A stretch of DNA of 64,000 bases from Bacteroidota bacterium (GTDB lineage: Bacteria > Bacteroidota > Bacteroidia > Cytophagales > Cyclobacteriaceae), in NCBI GenBank assembly GCA_018267285.1, contig JAFDYU010000015.1, positions 1 to 64,000 on the forward strand. Direction: 5' to 3'. The position numbers were made by a program, and so were the translations under genes. This document shows, one piece after another, positions 34,205 through 43,261 of the stretch. Within the stretch, counting starts at the first letter, position 1, and the number at the start of each line of letters is the position of its first letter. The notes beneath the pieces were generated by a model. The model did no database searches. It was not told the DNA's origin and saw nothing but the letters and a program-made list of their open reading frames with translations.

Positions 34205-35842
34205 TTGAAACGTAGAGATTTTATTTACCTCACGGGCATGGGTACAGCTGCTACCCTGATTCCCGGCATCCCGGTTGTCGGCAGACCGATAGATCCGATG
34301 CAACTGCTCGAAAGCATTGATCTGGCATTAAAGAAACGCATGGCAGATGTGGCTCTGAATGCGGCACGCTCCAAAGGCGCCACCTATACCGATGTGCGCA
34401 TTGGGCGTTACCTCAACCAGTTTGTAATAACCCGCGAAGACAAAGTGCAAAACATTGTCAACACCGAATCGTACGGTATGGGCATCCGGGTAATTGCCAA
34501 CGGAAGCTGGGGTTTTGCAGCTACCGACAAACTCGATAACGACAACATTGCAAAAACTGCAGAGCTTGCCGTTTCCATTGCAAAAGAAAATTCGCGCTTG
34601 CTCACCGAGCCGGTACAACTTGCCCCACAAAAAGGACACGGGGAAGTGAGCTGGAAAGCACCCATTGAAAAAAATGCATTTGAAGTTCCCATCAAAGAAA
34701 AAGTGGATCTGCTGCTAAGTGTTAATGACGCGGCCATGAAAGCAGGAGCCGATTATGTTAATTCCTTACTCTTCATGGTTAACGAACAAAAATATTTTGC
34801 TTCTACGGATGGATCTTACATCGATCAGGATATCCACCGGATGTGGCCTGTGTTTTTCATCACTACCATTGATAAGGCTACCGGCAAATTTGAAACTCGA
34901 AATTCGTTGAGTGCTCCCGTAGGTATGGGCTACGAATATTTAAATGCCCGTCCTCAAGATAAAATTCAGGGTGTAACCACTCTGTACCGTGGACGGTATG
35001 ATATGCTTGAAGACGCAAAAGCTGGAGGTGCACAAACCAAAGAAAAGTTGAAAGCTAAATCCGTTGAAGCCGGAAAATACGATCTGATTCTCGATCCCTC
35101 ACATCTATGGCTCACCATTCACGAATCAACCGGCCATCCGTCTGAACTCGACCGTGTGCTTGGCTACGAAGCCAACTTTGCGGGCACTAGTTTCCTTACA
35201 CTGGATAAATGGAAATCGAAAAACTTCAACTACGGAAGCAAGCTGGTAAATATTGTGGCCGACAAAACACAGGTGGGTTCACTGGGTGCTGTAGGTTACG
35301 ATGACGAAGGTGTGAAATGTGGCCGATGGGACATTATTAAAGATGGTATTTTGGTTAATTATCAAGCCATTCGAGATCAGGCACACATTCTTGGCCTCAA
35401 TGCCTCGCAAGGCTGCTGCTATGCCGACAATTGGAGTAGCGTCCAGTTTCAACGGATGCCCAACATTTCGCTGCAACCGGGCAAAGAAAAGAAAAGTGTG
35501 GACGACTTGATCAAAGGCGTGGAGAAAGGAATTTACATTGTGGGCGATGGATCTTTTTCCATCGATCAACAACGCTACAATTTCCAATTTGGTGGCCAGT
35601 TGTTTTACGAAATTAAAAACGGAAAAATTACCGGCATGCTGCGCGATGTAGCCTATCAATCCAACACGCAAGAGTTTTGGAATTCTTGTGTTGGCATAGC
35701 CGATGAAAGCGACTACCGGTTGGGTGGTTCTTTTTTTGACGGCAAAGGTCAACCCTCGCAGAGCAGTGCTGTATCTCACGGTTCTTCCACGGCACGTTTC
35801 AACGGAGTAAATGTAATTAACACCTCACGCAAAATCGGATAA
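34205..35842 (+). CDS. TldD-type metalloprotease with Tat signal, paralogue 3
   Basis: The 545-residue protein starts at a TTG (34205); the next codons give KRRDFIYLTGMGTAATLIPG, a twin-arginine signal aligned exactly with those of paralogues 1 and 2. No ATG gives the same N-terminus, and the downstream sequence is family-like from the first residues. The zinc motif reads HESTGHPSE (HExxxH kept) and the C-terminal QEFWNSC cysteine is present. It is more diverged from paralogues 1 and 2 than they appear to be in the N-terminal half, so an older duplication is likely. The partner TldE gene starts two bases after its stop codon. Confidence 0.92.
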   Translation: MKRRDFIYLTGMGTAATLIPGIPVVGRPIDPMQLLESIDLALKKRMADVALNAARSKGATYTDVRIGRYLNQFVITREDKVQNIVNTESYGMGIRVIANGSWGFAATDKLDNDNIAKTAELAVSIAKENSRLLTEPVQLAPQKGHGEVSWKAPIEKNAFEVPIKEKVDLLLSVNDAAMKAGADYVNSLLFMVNEQKYFASTDGSYIDQDIHRMWPVFFITTIDKATGKFETRNSLSAPVGMGYEYLNARPQDKIQGVTTLYRGRYDMLEDAKAGGAQTKEKLKAKSVEAGKYDLILDPSHLWLTIHESTGHPSELDRVLGYEANFAGTSFLTLDKWKSKNFNYGSKLVNIVADKTQVGSLGAVGYDDEGVKCGRWDIIKDGILVNYQAIRDQAHILGLNASQGCCYADNWSSVQFQRMPNISLQPGKEKKSVDDLIKGVEKGIYIVGDGSFSIDQQRYNFQFGGQLFYEIKNGKITGMLRDVAYQSNTQEFWNSCVGIADESDYRLGGSFFDGKGQPSQSSAVSHGSSTARFNGVNVINTSRKIG

Positions 35843-35844
35843 TC

Positions 35845-37179
35845 ATGACCCTACTAACCAAAGACGAAGCCTTTGCTTTATTGAAAAAAGTGCTGGCCTA
35901 TTCCAAAGCCGATGAGTGCGAAGTAAACCTCTCGGGTACCAACAACAGCAACATTCGCTATGCCCGCAATGCGGTGTCTACCAGCGGAAGTGTAAGCCAG
36001 TTTCAGTTGGTTGTTCAATCGGCCTTCGGCAAAAAATCAGGCGTAGCAACCATCAATGAATTTGACGATGCCTCGTTGGAAAAAGTGGTGCGCAGATCGG
36101 AAGAACTGGCGCAGCTCGCTCCTGAAAATCCGGAATACGTTTCTATCCTCGGCCCTCAAAAATATGCAGAGGCTATAACGTTTGTTCCGGCTACTGCAGC
36201 CATCACGCCAAAAATGCGTGCCGATGCCGTGGCCCAAAGTTTGCAAACGGCAAAAGAAAGTAAAGCAGTTGCCGCGGGTTTTCTGGAAGACAGCAATGGG
36301 TTCTCAGCCTTGATGAACTCCAAAGGCTTGTTCGCCTACAACACTTCTACAAACACAAATTTTTCTATTACCGTAAGAACCGAAGATGGCAAAGGTTCCG
36401 GATACGCCACACGCGGATACAACGATGTAACCAAACTCGATACCAAACTTGCCACTAAAATAGCGGCCGATAAAGCTGTGAAGTCTGCTGCGGCTAAAGC
36501 CATCGAACCTGGCAAGTACACGGTTATTTTGGAACCCGCTGCTGCTGCCGTTTTGCTCGAACGTATTTTTTTCGGGCTTGATGCACGCCAAGCCGATGAA
36601 GGGCGCAGCTTTTTAAGTCTGCCGGGCGGCAAAACAAGATTAGGCGAAAAATTGGTTGACGAACGGGTGAACATTTATTCGGATCCACTAAATCCCGAAC
36701 TGCCGACCAGCACCTGGAATGGCGATGGCCGACCACAAGAAAAAATTTCTTGGATTGAAAAGGGAGTTGTAAAAAACCTGAGCTACTCCCGATACTGGGC
36801 AGAGAAGAAAGGCGTGAAGCCGGTGCCCGGCCCCGATGCCGCCATTATGGAAGGCGGCACAAAATCAATAGAAGAATTGATTGCCGGCACCAAGAAAGGG
36901 GTGCTCGTTACCCGGCTGTGGTACATCCGCGATGTGGATCCACAAAGCTTGTTGCTCACAGGCCTCACGCGCGATGGCACTTTCTACATCGAGAACGGGA
37001 AAATTCAATACCCGATAAAAAATTTCCGCTTCAACGAAAGCCCGGTAATCATGCTCAACAATTTAGAAGAGCTTGGCAAACCCGAGCGAACCGTAAGTGT
37101 GGAATCGAATGCCAACTATCTCCTGCCTCCGATGAAGATTCGCGACTTTACCTTCTCAAGCTTATCCGATGCGGTGTAA
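35845..37179 (+). CDS. TldE/PmbA-type subunit, paralogue 2
   Basis: The 444-residue protein is a full-length paralogue of the one at 29330, of the same length, sharing ATINEFDDASLEKVV, EELAQLAPENPE, DERVNIYSDP and the identical C-terminal core MKIRDFTFSSLSDA. No HExxxH motif and no export signal are present. The 2-base gap from tldD3 means translation of the two is probably coupled, supporting equal production of heterodimer subunits. A strong terminator follows 27 bases after the stop, although DUF4159 and the MoxR genes continue on the same strand. Confidence 0.9.
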   Translation: MTLLTKDEAFALLKKVLAYSKADECEVNLSGTNNSNIRYARNAVSTSGSVSQFQLVVQSAFGKKSGVATINEFDDASLEKVVRRSEELAQLAPENPEYVSILGPQKYAEAITFVPATAAITPKMRADAVAQSLQTAKESKAVAAGFLEDSNGFSALMNSKGLFAYNTSTNTNFSITVRTEDGKGSGYATRGYNDVTKLDTKLATKIAADKAVKSAAAKAIEPGKYTVILEPAAAAVLLERIFFGLDARQADEGRSFLSLPGGKTRLGEKLVDERVNIYSDPLNPELPTSTWNGDGRPQEKISWIEKGVVKNLSYSRYWAEKKGVKPVPGPDAAIMEGGTKSIEELIAGTKKGVLVTRLWYIRDVDPQSLLLTGLTRDGTFYIENGKIQYPIKNFRFNESPVIMLNNLEELGKPERTVSVESNANYLLPPMKIRDFTFSSLSDAV

Positions 37180-37205
37180 AGAATCACTTGCAACAGTCTG
37201 TTCTG

Positions 37206-37236
37206 CAATCCCCGTATATGCGGGGATTGTTTTTTT
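37206..37236 (+). terminator. Rho-independent terminator after tldE2
   Basis: CAATCCCCG (37206-37214) pairs perfectly with CGGGGATTG (37221-37229) around TATATG, followed by TTTTTTT. It separates the tldD3-tldE2 pair from the MoxR gene run. Confidence 0.9.
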
Positions 37237-37311
37237 CATGGCATTCTTTCGTCTACAACCGTTTGTATAATTTCAAATGGGCTTTGAATTTTGTCCTCCA
37301 ACTTGCACAAG

Positions 37312-37935
37312 ATGAAGGTCTCGGATAAATTTTTTTTTACACGGCTTCAGTACGAGTCGGGCGACTGGGATGTGGACCAGCGAATGCCTTCCAATGTTTT
37401 AAATTCGCTGATCGAATATACCACCCTGGAAGTGGAAACCCGTGAAAATATTATTGCCCTGAGCAGCGATGAAATTTTTCGTTGCCCTTTTTGTTATCTG
37501 AGCGGCCATAAACTGGTGGAATTCACTGTCAAAGAGCGCGAAAATTTTGAAAAATATGTAACCAACGGAGGCTTTGTTTTTGTGGACGACTGCAACCACG
37601 ACATTGATGCCCTGTTTGCAAAGTCTTTCGAAGCCCAAATGGAAAAAATCTTCGGAACTACGGCTTTGAAAAAAATAGCAAACAACCACCCGCTTTATTC
37701 CGCTTTCTTTTCGTTTGACGGCCCGCCTGCCACCGCTCAAGAACTCAACGGCTGGGGAGACGACATTGTGCACGATTACCTAAAAGCTGTCGAAATCAAG
37801 AATAAAATTGCCGTGCTTTACAGCAATAAAGATTATGGGTGCGAGTGGGATTATGATTTCAGAAACAAACGCTTTTACCGAATCGACAATACCCGGTTTG
37901 CCGTGAACCTCGTAATGTACGCTTTAACCAGTTAA
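37312..37935 (+). CDS. DUF4159 domain protein
   Basis: The 207-residue protein starts MKVSDKFFFTRLQYESGDWD; an ATG 7 codons upstream is open but less family-like. DUF4159 proteins resemble class I glutamine-amidotransferase-like folds and contain a conserved FVDDCN segment (here GGFVFVDDCNHDIDALFAKS) and a CEWDYDFRN motif near the C-terminus. The YESGDWDVD start is typical of the family. The function is unknown, but DUF4159 genes are repeatedly found beside MoxR, DUF58 and BatA genes. It leads a seven-gene run here, 9 bases before the MoxR gene. It has no signal peptide. Confidence 0.85.
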   Translation: MKVSDKFFFTRLQYESGDWDVDQRMPSNVLNSLIEYTTLEVETRENIIALSSDEIFRCPFCYLSGHKLVEFTVKERENFEKYVTNGGFVFVDDCNHDIDALFAKSFEAQMEKIFGTTALKKIANNHPLYSAFFSFDGPPATAQELNGWGDDIVHDYLKAVEIKNKIAVLYSNKDYGCEWDYDFRNKRFYRIDNTRFAVNLVMYALTS

Positions 37936-37944
37936 TTATTTTAC

Positions 37945-38946
37945 ATGACGGATATACAGACCCTTGAGAAATCAGCAGCCGAAACAATAGCCCATCTCCA
38001 TCGCCTCAAGCAGGAGATCAAAAAAGTAATTGTTGGGCAAGACGACATCATTGATCAAATGCTGATCACTTTTTTAGCACAAGGCCACGCTTTGTTTGAG
38101 GGCGTGCCCGGCTTGGCCAAAACATTGATGATTCGCAGCTTATCCGAAGCAATTGATTTAAAATTCAGACGAATACAATTCACTCCCGATCTGATGCCCT
38201 CGGATATTATCGGCACCGAAATACTTGAAGAAGATCACACCACGGGCAAACGGATTTTCAAATTCAATCAAGGACCGATTTTTGCCAACATTATTTTGGC
38301 CGATGAAATCAACCGCACCTCGCCCAAAACACAATCGGCTTTGCTCGAAGCCATGCAAGAATTTGAAGTGACGTATGCCGGCACCACGTATCCCTTAGAG
38401 CAACCTTTTTTTATTCTCGCCACTCAAAATCCAATTGAGCAGTCGGGCACTTTCCCTTTGCCCGAAGCACAACTGGATCGTTTCCTGATGTATATAAAAG
38501 TAGCCTATCCAACGGCCGAAGAAGAACGGCACATCCTTGAAAAAACTACGGGCAAAAAAGGGGATACCATTCATAAAGTTATCGATCGAAACAAAATCAT
38601 AGACGCACAAAAATTGGTGCGCGAAGTTCACATCAGCAGCGACTTGATTGACTGGGTGAGCCGGTTGGTACGAAGCACACGGCCACAACAAGGCAATACT
38701 TTTGTTGACGAGTGGGTGCGCTGGGGCGCAGGTCCGCGTGCAGGCCAGGCAATGATTCTTACGGCAAAGGCCAGGGCTATTCTTCAAGGTAATTTTTCAG
38801 TAACACAAAACGATATTCAGCAGGTAGCTTACCCGGTGTTGCGGCATCGCATCTTGATGAATTTCAAAGCCGAGGCCGAACGCGTCAGCGCAGACAGCAT
38901 AACACAACATCTTTTGCAACACGTTAGCTTGCCCAAAACTTTATAG
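37945..38946 (+). CDS. MoxR family AAA+ ATPase
   Basis: The 333-residue AAA+ protein has Walker A GVPGLAKT (residues 53-60), Walker B IILADEINR (116-124) and the sensor region FILATQNPIEQSGTFPLPEA. MoxR proteins are chaperone-like ATPases that work with von Willebrand/DUF58 proteins to mature or insert metal cofactors and fold envelope proteins. The DUF58 gene begins 3 bases after its stop codon, the standard MoxR partner arrangement. Confidence 0.95.
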   Translation: MTDIQTLEKSAAETIAHLHRLKQEIKKVIVGQDDIIDQMLITFLAQGHALFEGVPGLAKTLMIRSLSEAIDLKFRRIQFTPDLMPSDIIGTEILEEDHTTGKRIFKFNQGPIFANIILADEINRTSPKTQSALLEAMQEFEVTYAGTTYPLEQPFFILATQNPIEQSGTFPLPEAQLDRFLMYIKVAYPTAEEERHILEKTTGKKGDTIHKVIDRNKIIDAQKLVREVHISSDLIDWVSRLVRSTRPQQGNTFVDEWVRWGAGPRAGQAMILTAKARAILQGNFSVTQNDIQQVAYPVLRHRILMNFKAEAERVSADSITQHLLQHVSLPKTL

Positions 38947-38949
38947 ACT

Positions 38950-39846
38950 TTGGATGCGCGCATCAAACATCTGCTCAAGCCCGAAATTCTCCATACCGTA
39001 AATGGCCTCGAACTGATTGCGCGCATCATTGTGGAAGGATTTATGAGCGGCAGCAACAAAAGCCAGTCTGTTGGTACCGGTCAAGAATTCAGCCAGTATA
39101 AAAATTATCAGCCGGGCGATGACCTTCGTTCGTTAGACTGGAAAATGTTTGCGCGTTCCGAACGCTACTACATCAAACAAGCCGAAATTGAAACCAACAT
39201 CACCGTAAAATTTATTATAGATGCCAGCCAATCGTTGAGCTATGCCGAAAATGGTTTAAGCAAATTAGAGTACGCTAAGGTTATGACTGCGGCATTGGCT
39301 TATCTCGCGCGAAAACAAGGCGATACGTTCGGTTTGTTTTCTGTAAACGACAAACATTTAAAAGTAATTCGTCCGCGCTTTGAGCAGCAACATTTTATAC
39401 GCTTTTTAAACGAACTCGTTCATTTAAAGTGTGAAGGCGGTTGGATTAAGAACGAAAAAGTTGATCAATGGCTCGATCACCACGGGAAAGAAATGATTAT
39501 TTTCATTACGGATTTATACGACAACGATAAGGACTTGTTCAATTTCATTTCTCGTTTAAAAACTTCGCGTAACGAAGTCATCGTCTTTCATCTGATGGGC
39601 AAGCACGAAACAGATTTTGATTTCGATGGTTCTTTCACTTTCGAAGATCTGGAAAGTGGATTGCGTACCAAAGCCAACACATCGGTTCAACTCAAAGAAT
39701 ACACAAAAAAAATTCAAGAATGGTTACAGCATTCGAGGATGTGGATGCTGGAAAAGCAAATCAATTATCAGCTTGTACTTCTCCACGAGCCTGTGGAAAC
39801 GATGTTACGAGATTTTCTTAACGCCCGCAAAAGGTTGGTGCGATGA
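38950..39846 (+). CDS. DUF58 protein (MoxR partner)
   Basis: The 298-residue soluble protein carries the DUF58 signature: SVGTGQEFSQYKNYQPGDDL followed by RSLDWKMFARSERYYIKQAE, then a vWA-like fold with FIIDASQSLSY, the metal-site-like DASxS segment. The start is TTG at 38950; the encoded N-terminus (DARIKHLLKPEILHTVNGLE) aligns well with other DUF58 proteins, and no ATG gives it. DUF58 and vWA proteins bind MoxR ATPases and may deliver clients. It overlaps the next gene by 4 bases (ATGA). Confidence 0.92.
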   Translation: MDARIKHLLKPEILHTVNGLELIARIIVEGFMSGSNKSQSVGTGQEFSQYKNYQPGDDLRSLDWKMFARSERYYIKQAEIETNITVKFIIDASQSLSYAENGLSKLEYAKVMTAALAYLARKQGDTFGLFSVNDKHLKVIRPRFEQQHFIRFLNELVHLKCEGGWIKNEKVDQWLDHHGKEMIIFITDLYDNDKDLFNFISRLKTSRNEVIVFHLMGKHETDFDFDGSFTFEDLESGLRTKANTSVQLKEYTKKIQEWLQHSRMWMLEKQINYQLVLLHEPVETMLRDFLNARKRLVR

Positions 39847-41054
39847 TTCTCACCAACCCTATCTATCTGGCAGCTTTGGCGGGTTTAGCAATACCCATTG
39901 CCATCCATTTGCTCAGTCGTAAAGAAGGCAAGGTTATAAAATTGGGCAGTATCCGGCATATCGTTGAAACCAATACACAACAGTTTAAGGGCATCCGGTT
40001 AAATGAAATTTTATTACTTTTTTTGCGCTGTGCTCTTATCGTTTTGCTGTGCTTTTTATTGAGCGGTCTGAAGTGCACTAGTAAACCAAAAGAAAAATGG
40101 TTGGTGGTGGAAAAAGGGCTCGACTTAAAACCGTTTGGTTTATTTATCGACAGCCTAAATAAAGAGGGCTATGAAAATCATCTACTCGCCAATGGCTTTC
40201 CTTTATTAAAAGACAGCGACAATTTTTTTTCAAAAATCAACTATTGGAAGTTGGCCGATGAACTGAATGAAAAAAATTTATTACAGGTTGTTGTATTAGC
40301 TATGAACCGCATTCAAGGATTCGATGGCAAAAAAACAGCGCTTGCACAGAACATCCGTTGGATCAGCCAGGAGTTACCCCCGAAGAAATTTCAACTTGCT
40401 GCAATTAAAAAATCGAATGACACGGTTATTGTAAGGACCGGCCATTCCAATGCCAATGCAACATACTTTGATAACACAAATACAACTGATCCGTTTGTTT
40501 CTGAGCGTCCGTTGGTGCAAGAAACGTTAAACATCGCCCTCGTAGCCGATACTGTTTTTTGGTACGACAAAAGAATAATCTTGGCCTCATTGAAAGCCAT
40601 TGAAAAATCGATTCCTGTCAAAATAAAAATTCACGAATTAACTTCCTTAAAAACACCCACCGATTCGGTTGATTGGTGCATCTCTCTCACTTCAGATCCT
40701 TTCGATAAAATCAAATCAAAAAATTTTATCTTTTTAAATATTCAACAGTCTGATGAAATTTTAGCGCAACAGTTTGTTCATCGTTGGATGCTCACTAAGC
40801 GATTAAATGAAGAAACAGCTCTTGACGAAAATTTTACGCTCAAGCTGGCTTTGTTGTTGTTGCCCGGTAAGTCGCTTGGGCAAATTGCTACTTTATCCGA
40901 CAGACGAATGCTCCCCGACTCTCTCGCCTGGTCTACTTCATCTGCTTTAAAAACTCAGGCAACGGTCTATGCACCAGCCGATCCATACCTTCTTTTGGCA
41001 TTTCTTATTTTGTTGTTGGCCGAACGAGCCCTTGCTTACCACCGCAAACAATGA
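39843..41054 (+). CDS. BatA-like membrane protein
   Basis: The 403-residue protein begins with the aerotolerance-regulator N-terminal domain: TNPIYLAALAGLAIPIAIHL, a conserved basic loop (SRKEGKVIKLGSIRHI) and a second helix (LNEILLLFLRCALIVLLCFL). A large periplasmic part follows, and a C-terminal helix (YLLLAFLILLLAERALAYHR) closes it, with the Ala-Glu-Arg motif typical of Bat proteins. BatA-type proteins belong to MoxR/DUF58 gene clusters and are thought to act in envelope stress tolerance or protein maturation. It overlaps both neighbours by 4 bases, implying translational coupling. Confidence 0.85.
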   Translation: MILTNPIYLAALAGLAIPIAIHLLSRKEGKVIKLGSIRHIVETNTQQFKGIRLNEILLLFLRCALIVLLCFLLSGLKCTSKPKEKWLVVEKGLDLKPFGLFIDSLNKEGYENHLLANGFPLLKDSDNFFSKINYWKLADELNEKNLLQVVVLAMNRIQGFDGKKTALAQNIRWISQELPPKKFQLAAIKKSNDTVIVRTGHSNANATYFDNTNTTDPFVSERPLVQETLNIALVADTVFWYDKRIILASLKAIEKSIPVKIKIHELTSLKTPTDSVDWCISLTSDPFDKIKSKNFIFLNIQQSDEILAQQFVHRWMLTKRLNEETALDENFTLKLALLLLPGKSLGQIATLSDRRMLPDSLAWSTSSALKTQATVYAPADPYLLLAFLILLLAERALAYHRKQ

Positions 41055-43261
41055 GCGCTGCAACCATAAGACATAAATTCAAAAAGTTGAAGCAAAAATA
41101 TGTGTTGCTTCGCACGGTTGAATTTGTATTTCTCTCGGCAGGTGTGTGGATTTTAACATTCACGTGTGGCTCCTGGTTATTTCCCACACAAAAAATGGTG
41201 ATTAGTTTTTTGTTGGCCTTAATGGCATTCGGTTATCTACTGGTACGTACAGGTCTACATAGACTGAATTCCCTTTTGTTAGCCTATTTCCTCAACCGAA
41301 CTTACCCTCAGTTAAAAGACAGCGCTGACTTGCTGTTGGCCGAAAATGAATTGACCAGGTTACAACAATTGCAATTGGAAAAAGTATCCGAACAATTTTC
41401 TTTACTCTATCCTTCTGTAAAACTTCCGCATCACATTTTTCGATCGTTCGGTTTATTTGTTTTTTGTCTTCTGGTTTATTTCATCTCCTCAACTTTTACG
41501 TACGAAATCCATAAAAAAGATTCTACGGCAAACCAAAAAACTGTTCGTACTCTCGATCACACCGATTCTGTTTTCGTAAAATCTATTTCAGTTCAGATAA
41601 CTCCACCGGCTTATACAGGTCTGAAGTCGTTCGTTTCAAAAACATTTGATCTTGTGGTACCCGAAGGAAGCATAGTAAAATGGTTCATCGAATTTTCAGG
41701 TGGTGTGTCTGGTGCAAAAATCTTCTTTTCCGATAAAGACTCTATTCCACTGCAAGGTCAAACGACACAAAAAAATATTTTTCAATCGGGTTTTTATGAA
41801 CTGAGATGGAGAGATAAAAACAAAATTCACCGATCCGAATATTTTAAAATTGAAGTGATTAAAGATCACCCTCCGCAAATTTCTATCGTAAACGAAAATC
41901 AGTTTGTTCGAAAAATAGAATACAAAGAAATGTCGTCTATACCTTTATCCGCAACGCTTACCGATGATTATGGCTTGGCCAACACAACCATCGTAGCCAC
42001 CGTGAGCAAGGGGAGTGGAGAAGGTGTAAAATTCAGAGACGAGAAACTGTTGTTTAGTTCGCCTAACAAAATAGAGGGGAAACAAATAAAAGCTACTCGT
42101 TTGCTTGATTTGAAAAAAATGGGGCTTGATCCCGGTGATGAATTATATTTTTATGTTGAAGCCTACGATAACAAAAAACCGATCGCTAACCGAAGCCGTA
42201 CAGAAACTATTTTTATAGCCGTTAAAGATACCGCAACAGAAATTATTTCGTTTGATTCCGGGCTTGGTGTTGACTTGATGCCCGAATATTTCCGCAGCCA
42301 ACGACAGATTATTATTGACACGGAGAAACTGATTCGCGACAAAAAGAAAATCTCCAAACAAGAGTTCAATTCAACAAGCAATCAGCTTGGGTATGATCAA
42401 AAAGTTTTACGAGTTCGTTACGGTGAATTTCTTGGCATGGAAGACGAAGCCGGCATTGGTGAGAGTGCCGAACAACACGATGAAAATGAAAATGCTATTG
42501 AAAAATATTCGCACCAACACGACACTAAAAACGAAGCCAATCTTGTGCCGGCACAAAAAGCACCACAAGATGAAAAAGAGCACAACCACGGAGACAACAA
42601 AGATCCCCTAAAAGCATTTACCCATGAGCATGGCGATGCCGAAGAAGCAACTTTTTTTCAGCAATCCATAAAAGCTAAACTCAAGGCAGCGGTTGGTATC
42701 ATGTGGGATGCCGAGCTTTATCTTAGAATTTATCAGCCCGAAAAATCCCTTCCCTATCAATACCGTGCACTGCGTTTGTTGAAAGAAATCAGCAACGATT
42801 CGCGCGTTTATGTTCATCGCATGGGGTTTGAAGTTCCGCCTATAAAAGAAGACAAACGGCTTTCGGGAGATTTATCTGAAATACGGAATGCAACAAACAA
42901 GTCAAAAAACCTTGCCGAAAATAATTTTTCGGCCGTTCGCGCTGCACTGCCCATAATAGACAGACTGCTGCAAAAACAACTTATTACTTTGTCGTTGAGC
43001 GAACAAACAATTTTACACCGGGCAGGAGATGAGTTAGCGGTTGTAGCAATCAACAACCCGGTTGCTTTTTTGAAAGCTCTCTCCGGTCTAAAATCTGTAA
43101 CGGAACAGACCCTTGATGCCGATGCATTATCAAAGACTCTTGAACTGATCAGAAAAGCATTTTGGAAAGTTCTACCACCTGATTTTCCATCGCCTTCTCA
43201 GAAAGAATCTGCCCGACATCCACTCGAACAAAATTTCTTGCAACTCCTGAAAAATGATTAG
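41051..43261 (+). CDS. Large membrane-anchored envelope protein (DUF4175-like) with His-rich segment
   Basis: The 736-residue protein has two N-terminal membrane helices (near residues 20-60) and a third near residues 138-155 (FRSFGLFVFCLLVYFISSTF). A periplasmic beta-rich part follows with PPAYTGLKSF and KDHPPQISIVN Ig-like strands, as in DUF4175 proteins. Around residues 475-535 lies an acidic, histidine-rich stretch containing SHQHD, EHNHGD and FTHEHGDAEE. The C-terminal part is helical. The function is unknown. It overlaps BatA-like and the next gene, so it belongs to the MoxR/DUF58 operon. The DUF4175 label is my recognition of the architecture and is not certain. Confidence 0.75.
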   Translation: MSAATIRHKFKKLKQKYVLLRTVEFVFLSAGVWILTFTCGSWLFPTQKMVISFLLALMAFGYLLVRTGLHRLNSLLLAYFLNRTYPQLKDSADLLLAENELTRLQQLQLEKVSEQFSLLYPSVKLPHHIFRSFGLFVFCLLVYFISSTFTYEIHKKDSTANQKTVRTLDHTDSVFVKSISVQITPPAYTGLKSFVSKTFDLVVPEGSIVKWFIEFSGGVSGAKIFFSDKDSIPLQGQTTQKNIFQSGFYELRWRDKNKIHRSEYFKIEVIKDHPPQISIVNENQFVRKIEYKEMSSIPLSATLTDDYGLANTTIVATVSKGSGEGVKFRDEKLLFSSPNKIEGKQIKATRLLDLKKMGLDPGDELYFYVEAYDNKKPIANRSRTETIFIAVKDTATEIISFDSGLGVDLMPEYFRSQRQIIIDTEKLIRDKKKISKQEFNSTSNQLGYDQKVLRVRYGEFLGMEDEAGIGESAEQHDENENAIEKYSHQHDTKNEANLVPAQKAPQDEKEHNHGDNKDPLKAFTHEHGDAEEATFFQQSIKAKLKAAVGIMWDAELYLRIYQPEKSLPYQYRALRLLKEISNDSRVYVHRMGFEVPPIKEDKRLSGDLSEIRNATNKSKNLAENNFSAVRAALPIIDRLLQKQLITLSLSEQTILHRAGDELAVVAINNPVAFLKALSGLKSVTEQTLDADALSKTLELIRKAFWKVLPPDFPSPSQKESARHPLEQNFLQLLKND

